53,671 bases of DNA from a virus. The notes beneath the pieces are model-generated. The model did not search any database and was not told the origin of the DNA. It saw nothing but the letters and a program-made list of their open reading frames with translations. The stretch spans positions 1 to 53,671 of IMG/VR virus record IMGVR_UViG_3300045911_000047. One strand, written 5' to 3'. The translations under genes and the position numbers were made by a program. Positions 15,170 through 21,671 of this stretch are shown here, piece after piece; positions within the stretch are counted from its first letter, which is position 1; every line of letters begins with the position of its first letter.

Positions 15170-15180
15170 CGGAGATAGCT

Positions 15181-15206
15181 AAATGCCAGTAGACAATATT
15201 GATGAA
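15181..15206. repeat. Cassette repeat R3, copy 1 (5' end of phospholipase-like gene)
   Basis: Twenty-six bases starting AAATGCCAGTAGACAA recur at 16371-16396 with one mismatch (15197/16387). The second copy is the genuine start of the phospholipase A2-like gene. Confidence 0.85.
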
Positions 15207-15248
15207 GAAAGAGCTAAAGGGGTTCTCCTAGAAGATTTAATAAGATGA
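15183..15248 (+). pseudogene. Chimeric remnant joining two neighbouring genes
   Basis: A 21-codon frame whose first 8 codons (MPVDNIDE) copy the start of the phospholipase-like gene at 16373 and whose remaining codons (ERAKGVLLEDLI) copy the end of the heptapeptide-repeat gene. This is exactly the junction expected if a unit running from the 3' end of the repeat-protein gene to the 5' end of the phospholipase gene was duplicated in tandem. It keeps a GGAG ribosome site, so it may still be translated, but it is most simply a recombination scar. Confidence 0.75.
15210..15242. repeat. Cassette repeat R1, copy 3
   Basis: Matches 13984-14016 at 32 of 33 positions. The TTA at 15237-15239 is the stop codon of the second leftward methyltransferase, the same position within the repeat as in copy 2. 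Confidence 0.85.
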
Positions 15249-16343
15249 TTTCTTAAGAAGCCAAAGCAATTCTTTAACTTTTATATCTCTATTGCGTAAG
15301 TTTCTTGAACCACGATAGGTATTATAATCCTGCTCCATTAGTTCCCATGTTCCGTATTTGGAAAGGATTTTCTTAAATACCTCAATCGGTATAATACCTT
15401 CATCATTGTAAGATATAACTATAAACCTTGCTTGTGTGTCAGCTAAAAGCTGATCCATGGCTTCCTGAGCTTCCTTTCGTTTGTTGTACGCAGATCTATT
15501 CCATTCTTTTGCTATCCCACTTATGCCATCTTGTATCTCTACAGGCTTACCGCTGTTGATAATATTGAGCATAAAGTAATTAGATCCATATGGGTGCTGA
15601 TTATAGGGCGGATCGTAATAGGCTAGATCGAATACAGGTAATTTTGGATCTTTTACTAATTGGTTTATATCTTGTTTATAGATATAAACTGGACATTCGA
15701 AATCAGACAATTCTGGCATCTCAAGCTCAATTTCTTTTTTAATTCGCTCCAAAGCATTTTCGCCACGCCCACCAAAATGTCCAACACCATTTCGTTTGTG
15801 AAATCCCTTGAAGACTCCAGATGTATTAGTGTGAATTGATGCTTTTACTAAGAGTGAAGCAAGGCAAAAATGTCTGTACTCTTTCGGCACTTTTTCAATC
15901 AATCTACGAAGATTATCTATAATTTTTGCGTTAATGTTCGTATAAAAAACTCTTTCTCCCGGCTGAACATTATTATCGTCTTTTGGAGCATAATTTGTCT
16001 CGATAAACCCCGGGGCGTCTGTTCCTTTTAGTTTGTTCTTATTAAGCCAGTCTATGTATTTCTTTAATTGCTCTAGGTTCACTTCAGATTTATTTGCAAG
16101 ATAAGCACGATTCAAGGTCTCTGCATAATCCTTTAGGTCGTTTACATGAAGCTCTTTAGCAAATATCTTTAGAAGCCTAGAAACCGCACCGCTTCCTGCA
16201 AAGCCGTCAAACACAATTAGTTTTTCCTTATTAAGATTTTCCCTGACCCTAAGGAAACCTTTGTATAGAAAGGGAATTAGTTTCCGTTTATTTCCAATAT
16301 AGGTGATTAACTGTGAGGTTAGGTTAATATTATATTTTATCAT
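15237..16343 (-). CDS. DNA adenine methyltransferase, D12/Dam class
   Basis: A 368-residue N6-adenine methyltransferase. The order is motif X-like YIGNKRKL at 15-22, AdoMet-binding GFAGSG at 47-52, and catalytic DPPY at 244-247 followed by YGSNYF. This alpha-class arrangement matches D12 methyltransferases; the region between holds the target recognition part. It is not related in sequence to the EcoRI-type enzyme next to it, yet both end on the same TTA inside repeat R1 and both begin at repeat R2. There is no restriction gene and no obvious ribosome site. Likely role: protecting phage DNA from host restriction. Confidence 0.92.
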   Translation of the reverse strand: MIKYNINLTSQLITYIGNKRKLIPFLYKGFLRVRENLNKEKLIVFDGFAGSGAVSRLLKIFAKELHVNDLKDYAETLNRAYLANKSEVNLEQLKKYIDWLNKNKLKGTDAPGFIETNYAPKDDNNVQPGERVFYTNINAKIIDNLRRLIEKVPKEYRHFCLASLLVKASIHTNTSGVFKGFHKRNGVGHFGGRGENALERIKKEIELEMPELSDFECPVYIYKQDINQLVKDPKLPVFDLAYYDPPYNQHPYGSNYFMLNIINSGKPVEIQDGISGIAKEWNRSAYNKRKEAQEAMDQLLADTQARFIVISYNDEGIIPIEVFKKILSKYGTWELMEQDYNTYRGSRNLRNRDIKVKELLWLLKKSSY

Positions 16344-16348
16344 TATTG

Positions 16349-16373
16349 TTTTTATACTAAATTATCTTATAAA
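16349..16373. repeat. Cassette repeat R2, copy 2
   Basis: Matches 15145-15169 at 24 of 25 positions. It lies in the 29-base gap between the divergent methyltransferase and phospholipase-like genes, so it probably carries their promoter elements. Confidence 0.8.
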
Positions 16374-16396
16374 TGCCAGTAGACAACATTGATGAA
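16371..16396. repeat. Cassette repeat R3, copy 2
   Basis: Matches 15181-15206 at 25 of 26 positions and includes the start codon of the phospholipase A2-like gene. Confidence 0.85.
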
Positions 16397-16630
16397 TGTG
16401 GGATTTTCGGAATAGGGCGTTGTAAGAGATTCCGCACTGCCTGTAAATGGCACGATGATATGTACGTGATGAAGGAAGAAAAAGGAAATCCTCTATCTAG
16501 GGAAGAAGTAGATAAGAAATTCTATAATGCCATGCTAGCTGCTGCTGGGGATAGTCTTTATTATCAGCTTAAAGCAAAGGTTTATTATGGTATAGTGAGG
16601 GCAGTTGGCTGGTATTTTTGGAGATATTAA
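16373..16630 (+). CDS. Phospholipase A2-like small protein
   Basis: An 85-residue protein with the sequence ACKWHDDMY at 23-31, which resembles the C-x-x-HD-x-x-Y catalytic helix of phospholipase A2 enzymes (H27-D28 dyad). A second helix follows with SREEVDKKFYNAML, as in small bacterial and viral PLA2 domains. An N-terminal CGIFGIGRC could supply a calcium loop and a disulfide. If active it would hydrolyse host membrane phospholipids, either in lysis or during entry; no signal peptide is present. It follows the cassette repeats, and its first 24 bases are copied upstream. The assignment rests on the HD motif only. Confidence 0.6.
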   Translation: MPVDNIDECGIFGIGRCKRFRTACKWHDDMYVMKEEKGNPLSREEVDKKFYNAMLAAAGDSLYYQLKAKVYYGIVRAVGWYFWRY

Positions 16631-16632
16631 TT

Positions 16633-16776
16633 ATGCCATTGACTAAGAAAGGACAGAAAATAAGAAAAGCCATGCGTAGGTTCTACGGCCAAAAGAAAGG
16701 CGATCAGGTCTTTTATGCTATGATCAACGAGGGGAAACTCACCAAGGTAGAACAAAAGAGTAAAAAGAAACGGTGA
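16633..16776 (+). CDS. Small basic conserved-type phage protein (47 aa)
   Basis: A 47-residue basic protein beginning MPLTKKGQKIRKAMRRFYG and ending KSKKKR, with GGAGA about 9 bases upstream. I recall very similar small proteins (MPLTKKGkKI...YGxKKGxxVFYA) in many podoviruses, where the function is unknown. The single segment QVFYAMINEGKLTKVE forms the conserved core. It overlaps the resolvase gene by 4 bases (GTGA), which supports real translation. Confidence 0.7.
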   Translation: MPLTKKGQKIRKAMRRFYGQKKGDQVFYAMINEGKLTKVEQKSKKKR

Positions 16777-17231
16777 ATTATCTCGGTATTGACCCCGGGA
16801 AAGATGGGGCTATAGCAATATTATTACTCCCTAATAATCTTCAAGTATTTAGGTTCTCTAAGGATCTTCCTAGTTTCCTAGACCTATGGCGTACTGTGCA
16901 CCTAGACACCATAGTGTATCAAGAAGATGTGCATGCCATATACCGAGCCAAGGCAAGCTCTACCTTCTCCTTTGGCCGCTCTGTTGGTTTTTGGGATGGT
17001 CTTTTCTATGCCTTACCGCCTAAAGATAGATTCTTTGTAACTCCTACTGTATGGCAAAAATCGGTGCAGATTGCTCAAGCTAGAGTAAAAGGTAGATCTA
17101 GGAAGGAACATAGGCAAAGAATAAAGGCTGCCTCCATGAGGGTAGCGTCTTTGTATGCTGGATTTAAAGTCTCGCACGATGGGGTTGCAGATGCTATAAA
17201 TATATTACGATATGGGTTATTACAAGACTAA
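16773..17231 (+). CDS. RuvC-like Holliday-junction resolvase
   Basis: A 152-residue RNase H-fold nuclease. GIDPGKDGAIA gives the first catalytic Asp (D7), IVYQEDVHA the Glu (E51) and SHDGVADAINI the terminal acidic residues (D136/D140). The length and arrangement match phage RuvC-like resolvases that clear branched DNA before packaging. It starts with GTG overlapping the upstream small gene. Its position between the methyltransferase cassette and the fibre genes suggests action on replicated concatemers late in infection. Confidence 0.85.
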   Translation: MNYLGIDPGKDGAIAILLLPNNLQVFRFSKDLPSFLDLWRTVHLDTIVYQEDVHAIYRAKASSTFSFGRSVGFWDGLFYALPPKDRFFVTPTVWQKSVQIAQARVKGRSRKEHRQRIKAASMRVASLYAGFKVSHDGVADAINILRYGLLQD

Positions 17232-18000
17232 TAATTGTGGGTGCACCCAGTCAGTGATTGTGGAGGAAACTCCTATTACTCCTGTAGATACAAACACTGT
17301 TGATCTTAGTGTCTCAGGGCAATATAACCATACGCTCAAGGCGGATGTTAAGGTGTCAAATGCCTCTGGGAACTCTTTGACTATAAACTCAGATGGCCTG
17401 TATTGTTCTTTAGATGTATCAGATTGTGAGGCACTCAGGGATTGTATAGATGTTGAAGATACTAACACTGTTGATCTAATTTATCTTGCTGGAGCACTTA
17501 GTGCGAATGTTAAAGTATCTCCCAATTCTTGTAACTCCTTACAGACTCTTAACAATGGACTATATATAAATGCTAATAATCGTTTTGGTGCACAAGAGGC
17601 CTTAGCTGTATATCAAGGAAGCCCTATACAGGTAGGAACTACTCCAATTATTCTTCTTACGACTGGTACTGTTTCAGCTATCCCCGCTCAATGTAGAAGC
17701 ACCTCGGTTGGGTTTGTGGTAACTGGACGGTTAAGGATCCAGAAAAACGTAGGTCTTGATTTTGTGATTGATATTCAGATTCAAAAGAATACCAATGGTT
17801 GGGGGCCACAAAGCACTTTTAGGATAGGGAATAATATGCTTTGGGATGCTGATTATGTATTCACGGATGTGGGAACAGTGTTAGGCCCCGGGCAAGTTCC
17901 AGATACATATCAAATTAGAATGCTAGTTTATTCTAATGGATCCTTTGTTACTGTCACAGGCGGGGAATTAAATTTATTATTATTCTACGGGTCTGTATGA
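17212..18000 (+). CDS. Fibre-like virion protein A (first copy of a duplicated module)
   Basis: A 262-residue structural protein with an N-terminal Cys tag (NNCGC). It contains two internal repeats of about 45 residues: D-TNTVDL, a short turn, K-x-D-VKVS or SANVKVS, G/CNSL and DGLY or NGLY. The C-terminal half is beta-rich, as in fibre or head-decoration knobs. It is clearly paralogous to the protein at 18236. It overlaps the resolvase gene by 20 bases and the small partner gene by 4 bases. Probably a host-recognition or surface fibre; placement on the virion is unknown. Confidence 0.75.
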   Translation: MGYYKTNNCGCTQSVIVEETPITPVDTNTVDLSVSGQYNHTLKADVKVSNASGNSLTINSDGLYCSLDVSDCEALRDCIDVEDTNTVDLIYLAGALSANVKVSPNSCNSLQTLNNGLYINANNRFGAQEALAVYQGSPIQVGTTPIILLTTGTVSAIPAQCRSTSVGFVVTGRLRIQKNVGLDFVIDIQIQKNTNGWGPQSTFRIGNNMLWDADYVFTDVGTVLGPGQVPDTYQIRMLVYSNGSFVTVTGGELNLLLFYGSV

Positions 18001-18185
18001 TAAAATATTATCGTTATATCGATGAGAATGGAACTTATCTAGTTACCAGTGATTCTGAGATGCCTGAACCTTTCCTAGAGATAACTAAGACTGAGTTCCT
18101 AACAACATATTCTAATATCTTAGGTATGGGGACTCAGGTGCAAGATTGGCTATTCCCAGAGTCAATACAAGAAGCGCCTCAATAA
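17997..18185 (+). CDS. Small fibre-partner protein A (62 aa)
   Basis: A 62-residue acidic protein beginning MIKYYRYIDENGTYLVTSD and translationally coupled (ATGA) to fibre protein A. It is weakly paralogous to the 48-aa protein at 19171: both open with several tyrosines, then a D/N-G turn, and share T-x-T/AEF/AQY spacing. Small acidic genes directly after fibre genes often act as assembly chaperones or fibre tips; that is inference from position. Confidence 0.65.
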   Translation: MIKYYRYIDENGTYLVTSDSEMPEPFLEITKTEFLTTYSNILGMGTQVQDWLFPESIQEAPQ

Positions 18186-18235
18186 GAAAAAGTTCTAATG
18201 CATCTATATTCATTAGATGGTATAAAATAAGAGGT

Positions 18236-19174
18236 ATGTCTTGTTGTTGTAAGCCTCAAGAGTGTAAATGTATCAGTATCACCTCTATTGCAGAGGAGAC
18301 TCCGATTACCCCCTTAGACAGTAATACCGTAGATCTTACTGTCTCGGGAGCCTATGATCATACAATCAAGGCTGATGTGCGGGTATCCGCTGCCTCTGGG
18401 AATACTCTATCTGTACTTTCTGATGGGCTATATGTCTCAGGTACCAATGTTGATTGTAATCAGGTTCGATCTTGCCTGTCTGTAGAGGACACTGACACTA
18501 TTGATTCAAGCTATAATCAGATTACAGGGCAATTCTCTGCGAATGTTAAGGTATCTTCTAATCCCAATAATAATCTATCAATCGCTTCAGATGGCTTATT
18601 CGCTTCTGGGGTAGATAATCTAGTAACAGTTAATCCGGGCAATCCAAACTGTCAGCTTGTTGGGCCTAATAGCATGATAAAGAATGCTAGTATCGTAGGG
18701 GATACCCTAAATATTTGGGGTGCTCCAGAGGTAGCACAGCAGATAACTAGTATCAGTGCCTTTAATATCATTTCCTATTCTCCACCAGTTGGCTCCTTAG
18801 GATTGGCATTAGAGACCACCAATTTAATTGTCTCTTTTAATCCTTGTAGAAGCACCGTTGGATATATATTTATAAGATTAGCCATAGAGTTAAATAAGCC
18901 TAGTGCTGTTGGGTGGTATTGTGAGTTAGACGTTAGTACCAATAGTGGCGTTACTTGGACAACCATCTCAACCTATAATCTAAACTCTGGGGTAGCTTAC
19001 AATGGAACTTTTGATGTTTCTGCTAGTCCTTTTCCAGTAGCAGTTCCTATAGGAGGCCCAAACCAAACTGTTAGGGTACGAGCTAGGATGCGACAAAATG
19101 GTGGCGCTTTTGGAGATATTGTTATAGTGTCTAGGAACATAGTATTAAGTAGTTTTGGAGTTTCCCTAGGATGA
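18236..19174 (+). CDS. Fibre-like virion protein B (second copy of the module)
   Basis: A 312-residue paralogue of fibre protein A. ATG 18236 is chosen because it gives the Cys-rich opening MSCCCKPQECKC, matching the Cys tag of copy A; the GAGG site just before it has very short spacing. Residues 20-140 hold the same two repeats (EETPITPLDSNTVDL, KADVRVS, DGLY; then SANVKVS, DGLF). The C-terminal knob differs from copy A, so the copies may bind different receptors. It overlaps the next small gene by 4 bases. Confidence 0.75.
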   Translation: MSCCCKPQECKCISITSIAEETPITPLDSNTVDLTVSGAYDHTIKADVRVSAASGNTLSVLSDGLYVSGTNVDCNQVRSCLSVEDTDTIDSSYNQITGQFSANVKVSSNPNNNLSIASDGLFASGVDNLVTVNPGNPNCQLVGPNSMIKNASIVGDTLNIWGAPEVAQQITSISAFNIISYSPPVGSLGLALETTNLIVSFNPCRSTVGYIFIRLAIELNKPSAVGWYCELDVSTNSGVTWTTISTYNLNSGVAYNGTFDVSASPFPVAVPIGGPNQTVRVRARMRQNGGAFGDIVIVSRNIVLSSFGVSLG

Positions 19175-19317
19175 ACTATTATTATACTAAAAATGGTGAT
19201 ATTGATATCCTAATTGCTACAACAGAGGAGTTAACAGGGTATACGGTTATCACCGAAGCTCAGTATAGAGATGCCCTAGATTCCTTGGCTAAGAAGGAAC
19301 CTGTTCAGATACAATGA
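19171..19317 (+). CDS. Small fibre-partner protein B (48 aa)
   Basis: A 48-codon frame from ATG 19171 to TGA 19315-19317, coupled by ATGA to both neighbours. The product MNYYYTKNGDIDILIATTEE resembles the start of the 62-aa partner A gene (tyrosines followed by a turn and an ITxTEF/ITEAQY segment). Its place directly after fibre B repeats the fibre-plus-partner order of the first module, which supports it as a true gene despite its size. Confidence 0.65.
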   Translation: MNYYYTKNGDIDILIATTEELTGYTVITEAQYRDALDSLAKKEPVQIQ

Positions 19318-20048
19318 ACATTGTAACTATCATTTACAACGAAGCCCCCTATCTAAAGGAGTGGATTGAGTTTCACCTAGCTCAAGGTTTCCAGAAGTTC
19401 TATATCTATGATAATGACTCTACGGATTCCCCGTTAGATGTCCTAGCTAAGTATATGGATACAGGGATTGTATCCTATATTAGATGGCCAATCGTGCCCG
19501 GCCAAATTGCAGCGTATCAGGATTTTATAAACAAGAATAAGCACCTTGAGACCTTGACAGCTTTTATAGATCTGGATGAGTTCATTGTGGGGGAAATACC
19601 TAAGGATGCAGATGGGGTGCTACTTAATTGGTATCTATTTGGATCTAATGGGCATGAGCATTATGTGGATCTGCCTGTAACTCAAAGATTCACTAAAAGG
19701 CAAAAGAAGATTAATCCTCATGTGAAATCTATAATAAGGCCTAATAAGTTCATAGGGCCTCTAATTGACCCTCATTATATCCCTGTACAAGGCCTGATTG
19801 TAGATGGTAATGGGACAAAGATTGAAAAGCCTACGCCCCTATATACCCCTAAGAAAAAGACCTTAAAATGTAGGATTCATCATTATGTAGTTAAGTCTAA
19901 GGAAGAGTGTCATAAGAAATGTACTAGACCTAGGGCTGATAGTGGGGAGATTAGGGATTTCTTATGGTATTTTAAAGAGCATGATTGTAATGAAGTAACG
20001 GATGAAAGTGCTAGTAACACTTATAACCGCAACAGGGAACAGGCCTGA
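19314..20048 (+). CDS. Glycosyltransferase, GT92-like (DUF23/Glyco_tranf_2_4)
   Basis: A 244-residue GT-A fold transferase. The N-terminal TIIYNEAPYLKEWIEFHLAQGFQKFYIYDNDS is the hallmark of the GT92/Glyco_tranf_2_4 group; DLDEF at 86-90 supplies the metal-binding D-x-D. A late HHYVVKSKEE segment also fits. It is soluble with no membrane segment. Placed next to fibre genes, it may add sugar to host surface glycans or to virion proteins. It overlaps the next glycosyltransferase by 47 bases. Confidence 0.87.
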   Translation: MNIVTIIYNEAPYLKEWIEFHLAQGFQKFYIYDNDSTDSPLDVLAKYMDTGIVSYIRWPIVPGQIAAYQDFINKNKHLETLTAFIDLDEFIVGEIPKDADGVLLNWYLFGSNGHEHYVDLPVTQRFTKRQKKINPHVKSIIRPNKFIGPLIDPHYIPVQGLIVDGNGTKIEKPTPLYTPKKKTLKCRIHHYVVKSKEECHKKCTRPRADSGEIRDFLWYFKEHDCNEVTDESASNTYNRNREQA

Positions 20049-20703
20049 GGCGTTTAAGATTTGTGAACAATTAATTGATGCCCAAACGTATAAGAACATT
20101 CAATGGATTGTTGTGGATGACTCTGGGGATACTGTGTGCACCAAAAGGCAAACGGTCTTAGAAGGGCCATTAAGGTGGCGTAAGGGGTTTAATACCCAAA
20201 GGTTTAATCTATGGAAGGCATTACCCTATGTAAAGGGGGAATATCTATTCTTCATAGAGGATGATGATTTCTACCGAAGTGATTACCTAGAGTATTATCT
20301 CAAGCTATTTGAGTCTGGGGCTGATATAATAGGGGAAGCAAATGTTAAGTATTATAATCTGCCCTATCAGGCCTACCAAGCAATGCAGAATCTAGAGCAT
20401 ACTTCCTTATCCGCTACCGCTATTAGGACAAAGACTATGTTAGATACCTTTGAGGAGGCCTTGCATAGTGGGGAGAAGTTCTTTGATATTACCTTATGGG
20501 AGTTAGCAAGAAAGAAAAATACTCTTTTATTTACAAATCAAAATGTTAGTATAGGGATTAAGGGCTTACCCGGAAGAGCTGGGATAGGGTATGGGCATGA
20601 ACCAAAGGGGTTCATAACTGATACTGGCGGCAGACAATTAAAGAAATGGGTTGGGCCTGAGTGGTTTAATGTTTATTCAAAATATCTAGGAGTTAGGAAA
20701 TGA
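20002..20703 (+). CDS. Glycosyltransferase, GT2-like
   Basis: A 233-residue GT-A transferase. It opens KVLVTLITATGNRPEAF, has VVDDSGD near 38-43 and the metal-binding FFIEDDDFY around 84-91, the expected D-x-D spacing for GT2. The C-terminus ends in a WFNVYSKYLGVRK segment. No membrane helices. It overlaps the GT92-like gene upstream and shares TGA/ATGA with the small basic gene downstream, so the two transferases are co-expressed and may act sequentially on one glycan. Confidence 0.85.
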   Translation: MKVLVTLITATGNRPEAFKICEQLIDAQTYKNIQWIVVDDSGDTVCTKRQTVLEGPLRWRKGFNTQRFNLWKALPYVKGEYLFFIEDDDFYRSDYLEYYLKLFESGADIIGEANVKYYNLPYQAYQAMQNLEHTSLSATAIRTKTMLDTFEEALHSGEKFFDITLWELARKKNTLLFTNQNVSIGIKGLPGRAGIGYGHEPKGFITDTGGRQLKKWVGPEWFNVYSKYLGVRK

Positions 20704-20789
20704 AAAAGAAATGTAGCACTAAAGCTAAAGATTCTTTGAAACTTCATATAAAGAAGCCAAAAGTCAAGATCTCTAAAGGTAAAAAGTGA
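20700..20789 (+). CDS. Very short Lys-rich peptide (29 aa)
   Basis: A 29-codon frame overlapping the stop of the GT2 gene (ATGA) and the GTG start of the next gene (GTGA), with AGGAG upstream. The product is almost entirely lysine with a few hydrophobics (MKKKCSTKAKDSLKLHIKK). Double overlap with its neighbours and a good ribosome site argue that it is translated; function unknown. Confidence 0.5.
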   Translation: MKKKCSTKAKDSLKLHIKKPKVKISKGKK

Positions 20790-21097
20790 GTTCTAGAAGA
20801 TTAAAAGGACAGATATTGGCGGGTAAGCCAGTATCTGTTCGTCAGATTAAAAAATACGCTAAAGAACCTGTAAAAGATAAGAATCCTATACATGCTGAGT
20901 TTAGGAATAATCTGATACAGCAGGTAATGAGACAAGTTGAGCAAGGACGTAATTTGTCTTCGGATAAGAAGATGGTTACCCCTACAAACATACAGGTAAC
21001 TCCAAATCAGCAAACAGTCATAGAGGGGCCTAGGATTAAGACCACATCTAATATGGCTGGTACTCTTACTACTAACAAGAAAGTTAAAAAGAGGTGA
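20786..21097 (+). CDS. Hypothetical basic protein (103 aa)
   Basis: A 103-residue basic protein starting at GTG 20786 with AAAGG upstream. It has a helical N-terminal half (KGQILAGKPVSVRQIKKYAKE, HAEFRNNLIQQVMRQVEQG) and a disordered Thr/Asn/Lys-rich C-terminus ending KKVKKR. It is similar in style to small virion or DNA-associated proteins, but no family is recognised. It lies 3 bases before the holin-like gene. Confidence 0.65.
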   Translation: MSSRRLKGQILAGKPVSVRQIKKYAKEPVKDKNPIHAEFRNNLIQQVMRQVEQGRNLSSDKKMVTPTNIQVTPNQQTVIEGPRIKTTSNMAGTLTTNKKVKKR

Positions 21098-21100
21098 GAT

Positions 21101-21424
21101 ATGTTTAAATCAAAGACAGTAAAAAGAGTGATAGCTTCTGCCTTGGCAACAGCTACAAGTGTCCTGACTTTTATCCCGGGAACTAGCGAAGTTGTTGCGG
21201 CATTAATATGGATTACTGGAATCCTAGGGGGTGTTGGTGTAAGCCATGCGGCAATAGCAGGTACCTTAGGAGCTAATAATCTAGCAACGCTCTCTAGTGT
21301 GCTCTCAGCCTTAGTTCTTGTATTCCAAAGCGTGCCCGAGCTAGCGCCTTATGCTGAATGGGTCTTGTACTTAGCAGGAGTTCTTGGTATCCCTGTAACA
21401 ATAAAGAAACTTGGAAAAGTTTGA
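21101..21424 (+). CDS. Small multi-span membrane protein, holin candidate
   Basis: A 107-residue hydrophobic protein with a basic N-terminus (KSKTVKR) and three hydrophobic segments: about 10-45 (broad, Ala/Val/Ile-rich), about 50-75 (ATLSSVLSALVLVFQSV) and about 85-100 (WVLYLAGVLGIPVTI). The size, charge and topology suit a phage holin that permeabilises the inner membrane at lysis. It sits at the end of the rightward genes, followed by one small gene. No endolysin is adjacent; lysis enzymes in this genome would be the transglycosylase and DUF5675 proteins of the leftward block. Confidence 0.6.
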   Translation: MFKSKTVKRVIASALATATSVLTFIPGTSEVVAALIWITGILGGVGVSHAAIAGTLGANNLATLSSVLSALVLVFQSVPELAPYAEWVLYLAGVLGIPVTIKKLGKV

Positions 21425-21671
21425 AAATATAAAAATAGATGAAGAGGTAAGCGAGACTTATGTTCCAGAAAAAGCTTTAATGCTTGCTATCTTGGAACGT
21501 GCTTTAATGGATCTCAATCTTCCAGACACAAAAAATCGTAGATGTGCACTGAAATGGTTTATGGGGGAATCTACAGATTACATATTTTCTTATAAAAGTT
21601 GTATAGAGACACTTGATCTTACTAAGGATCAAATACAAGCTATTCAAGCTAAGATTAATAAGAGGGTTTAG
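21411..21671 (+). CDS. Hypothetical conserved-type phage protein (86 aa)
   Basis: An 86-residue protein in the last rightward frame before the late leftward genes. The start is uncertain: TTG 21411 overlaps the holin-like gene, and the first in-frame ATG lies 20-odd residues further on. The core ERALMDL, ALKWFMGESTDYIFSYKSCIETL resembles a small phage family in which a W-F-x-S segment is followed by an F-S-(F/Y) and a helix; function unknown. Its 3' end overlaps the end of the convergent giant virion gene by 17 bases, so the two transcription blocks meet tail to tail. Confidence 0.65.
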   Translation: MEKFENIKIDEEVSETYVPEKALMLAILERALMDLNLPDTKNRRCALKWFMGESTDYIFSYKSCIETLDLTKDQIQAIQAKINKRV

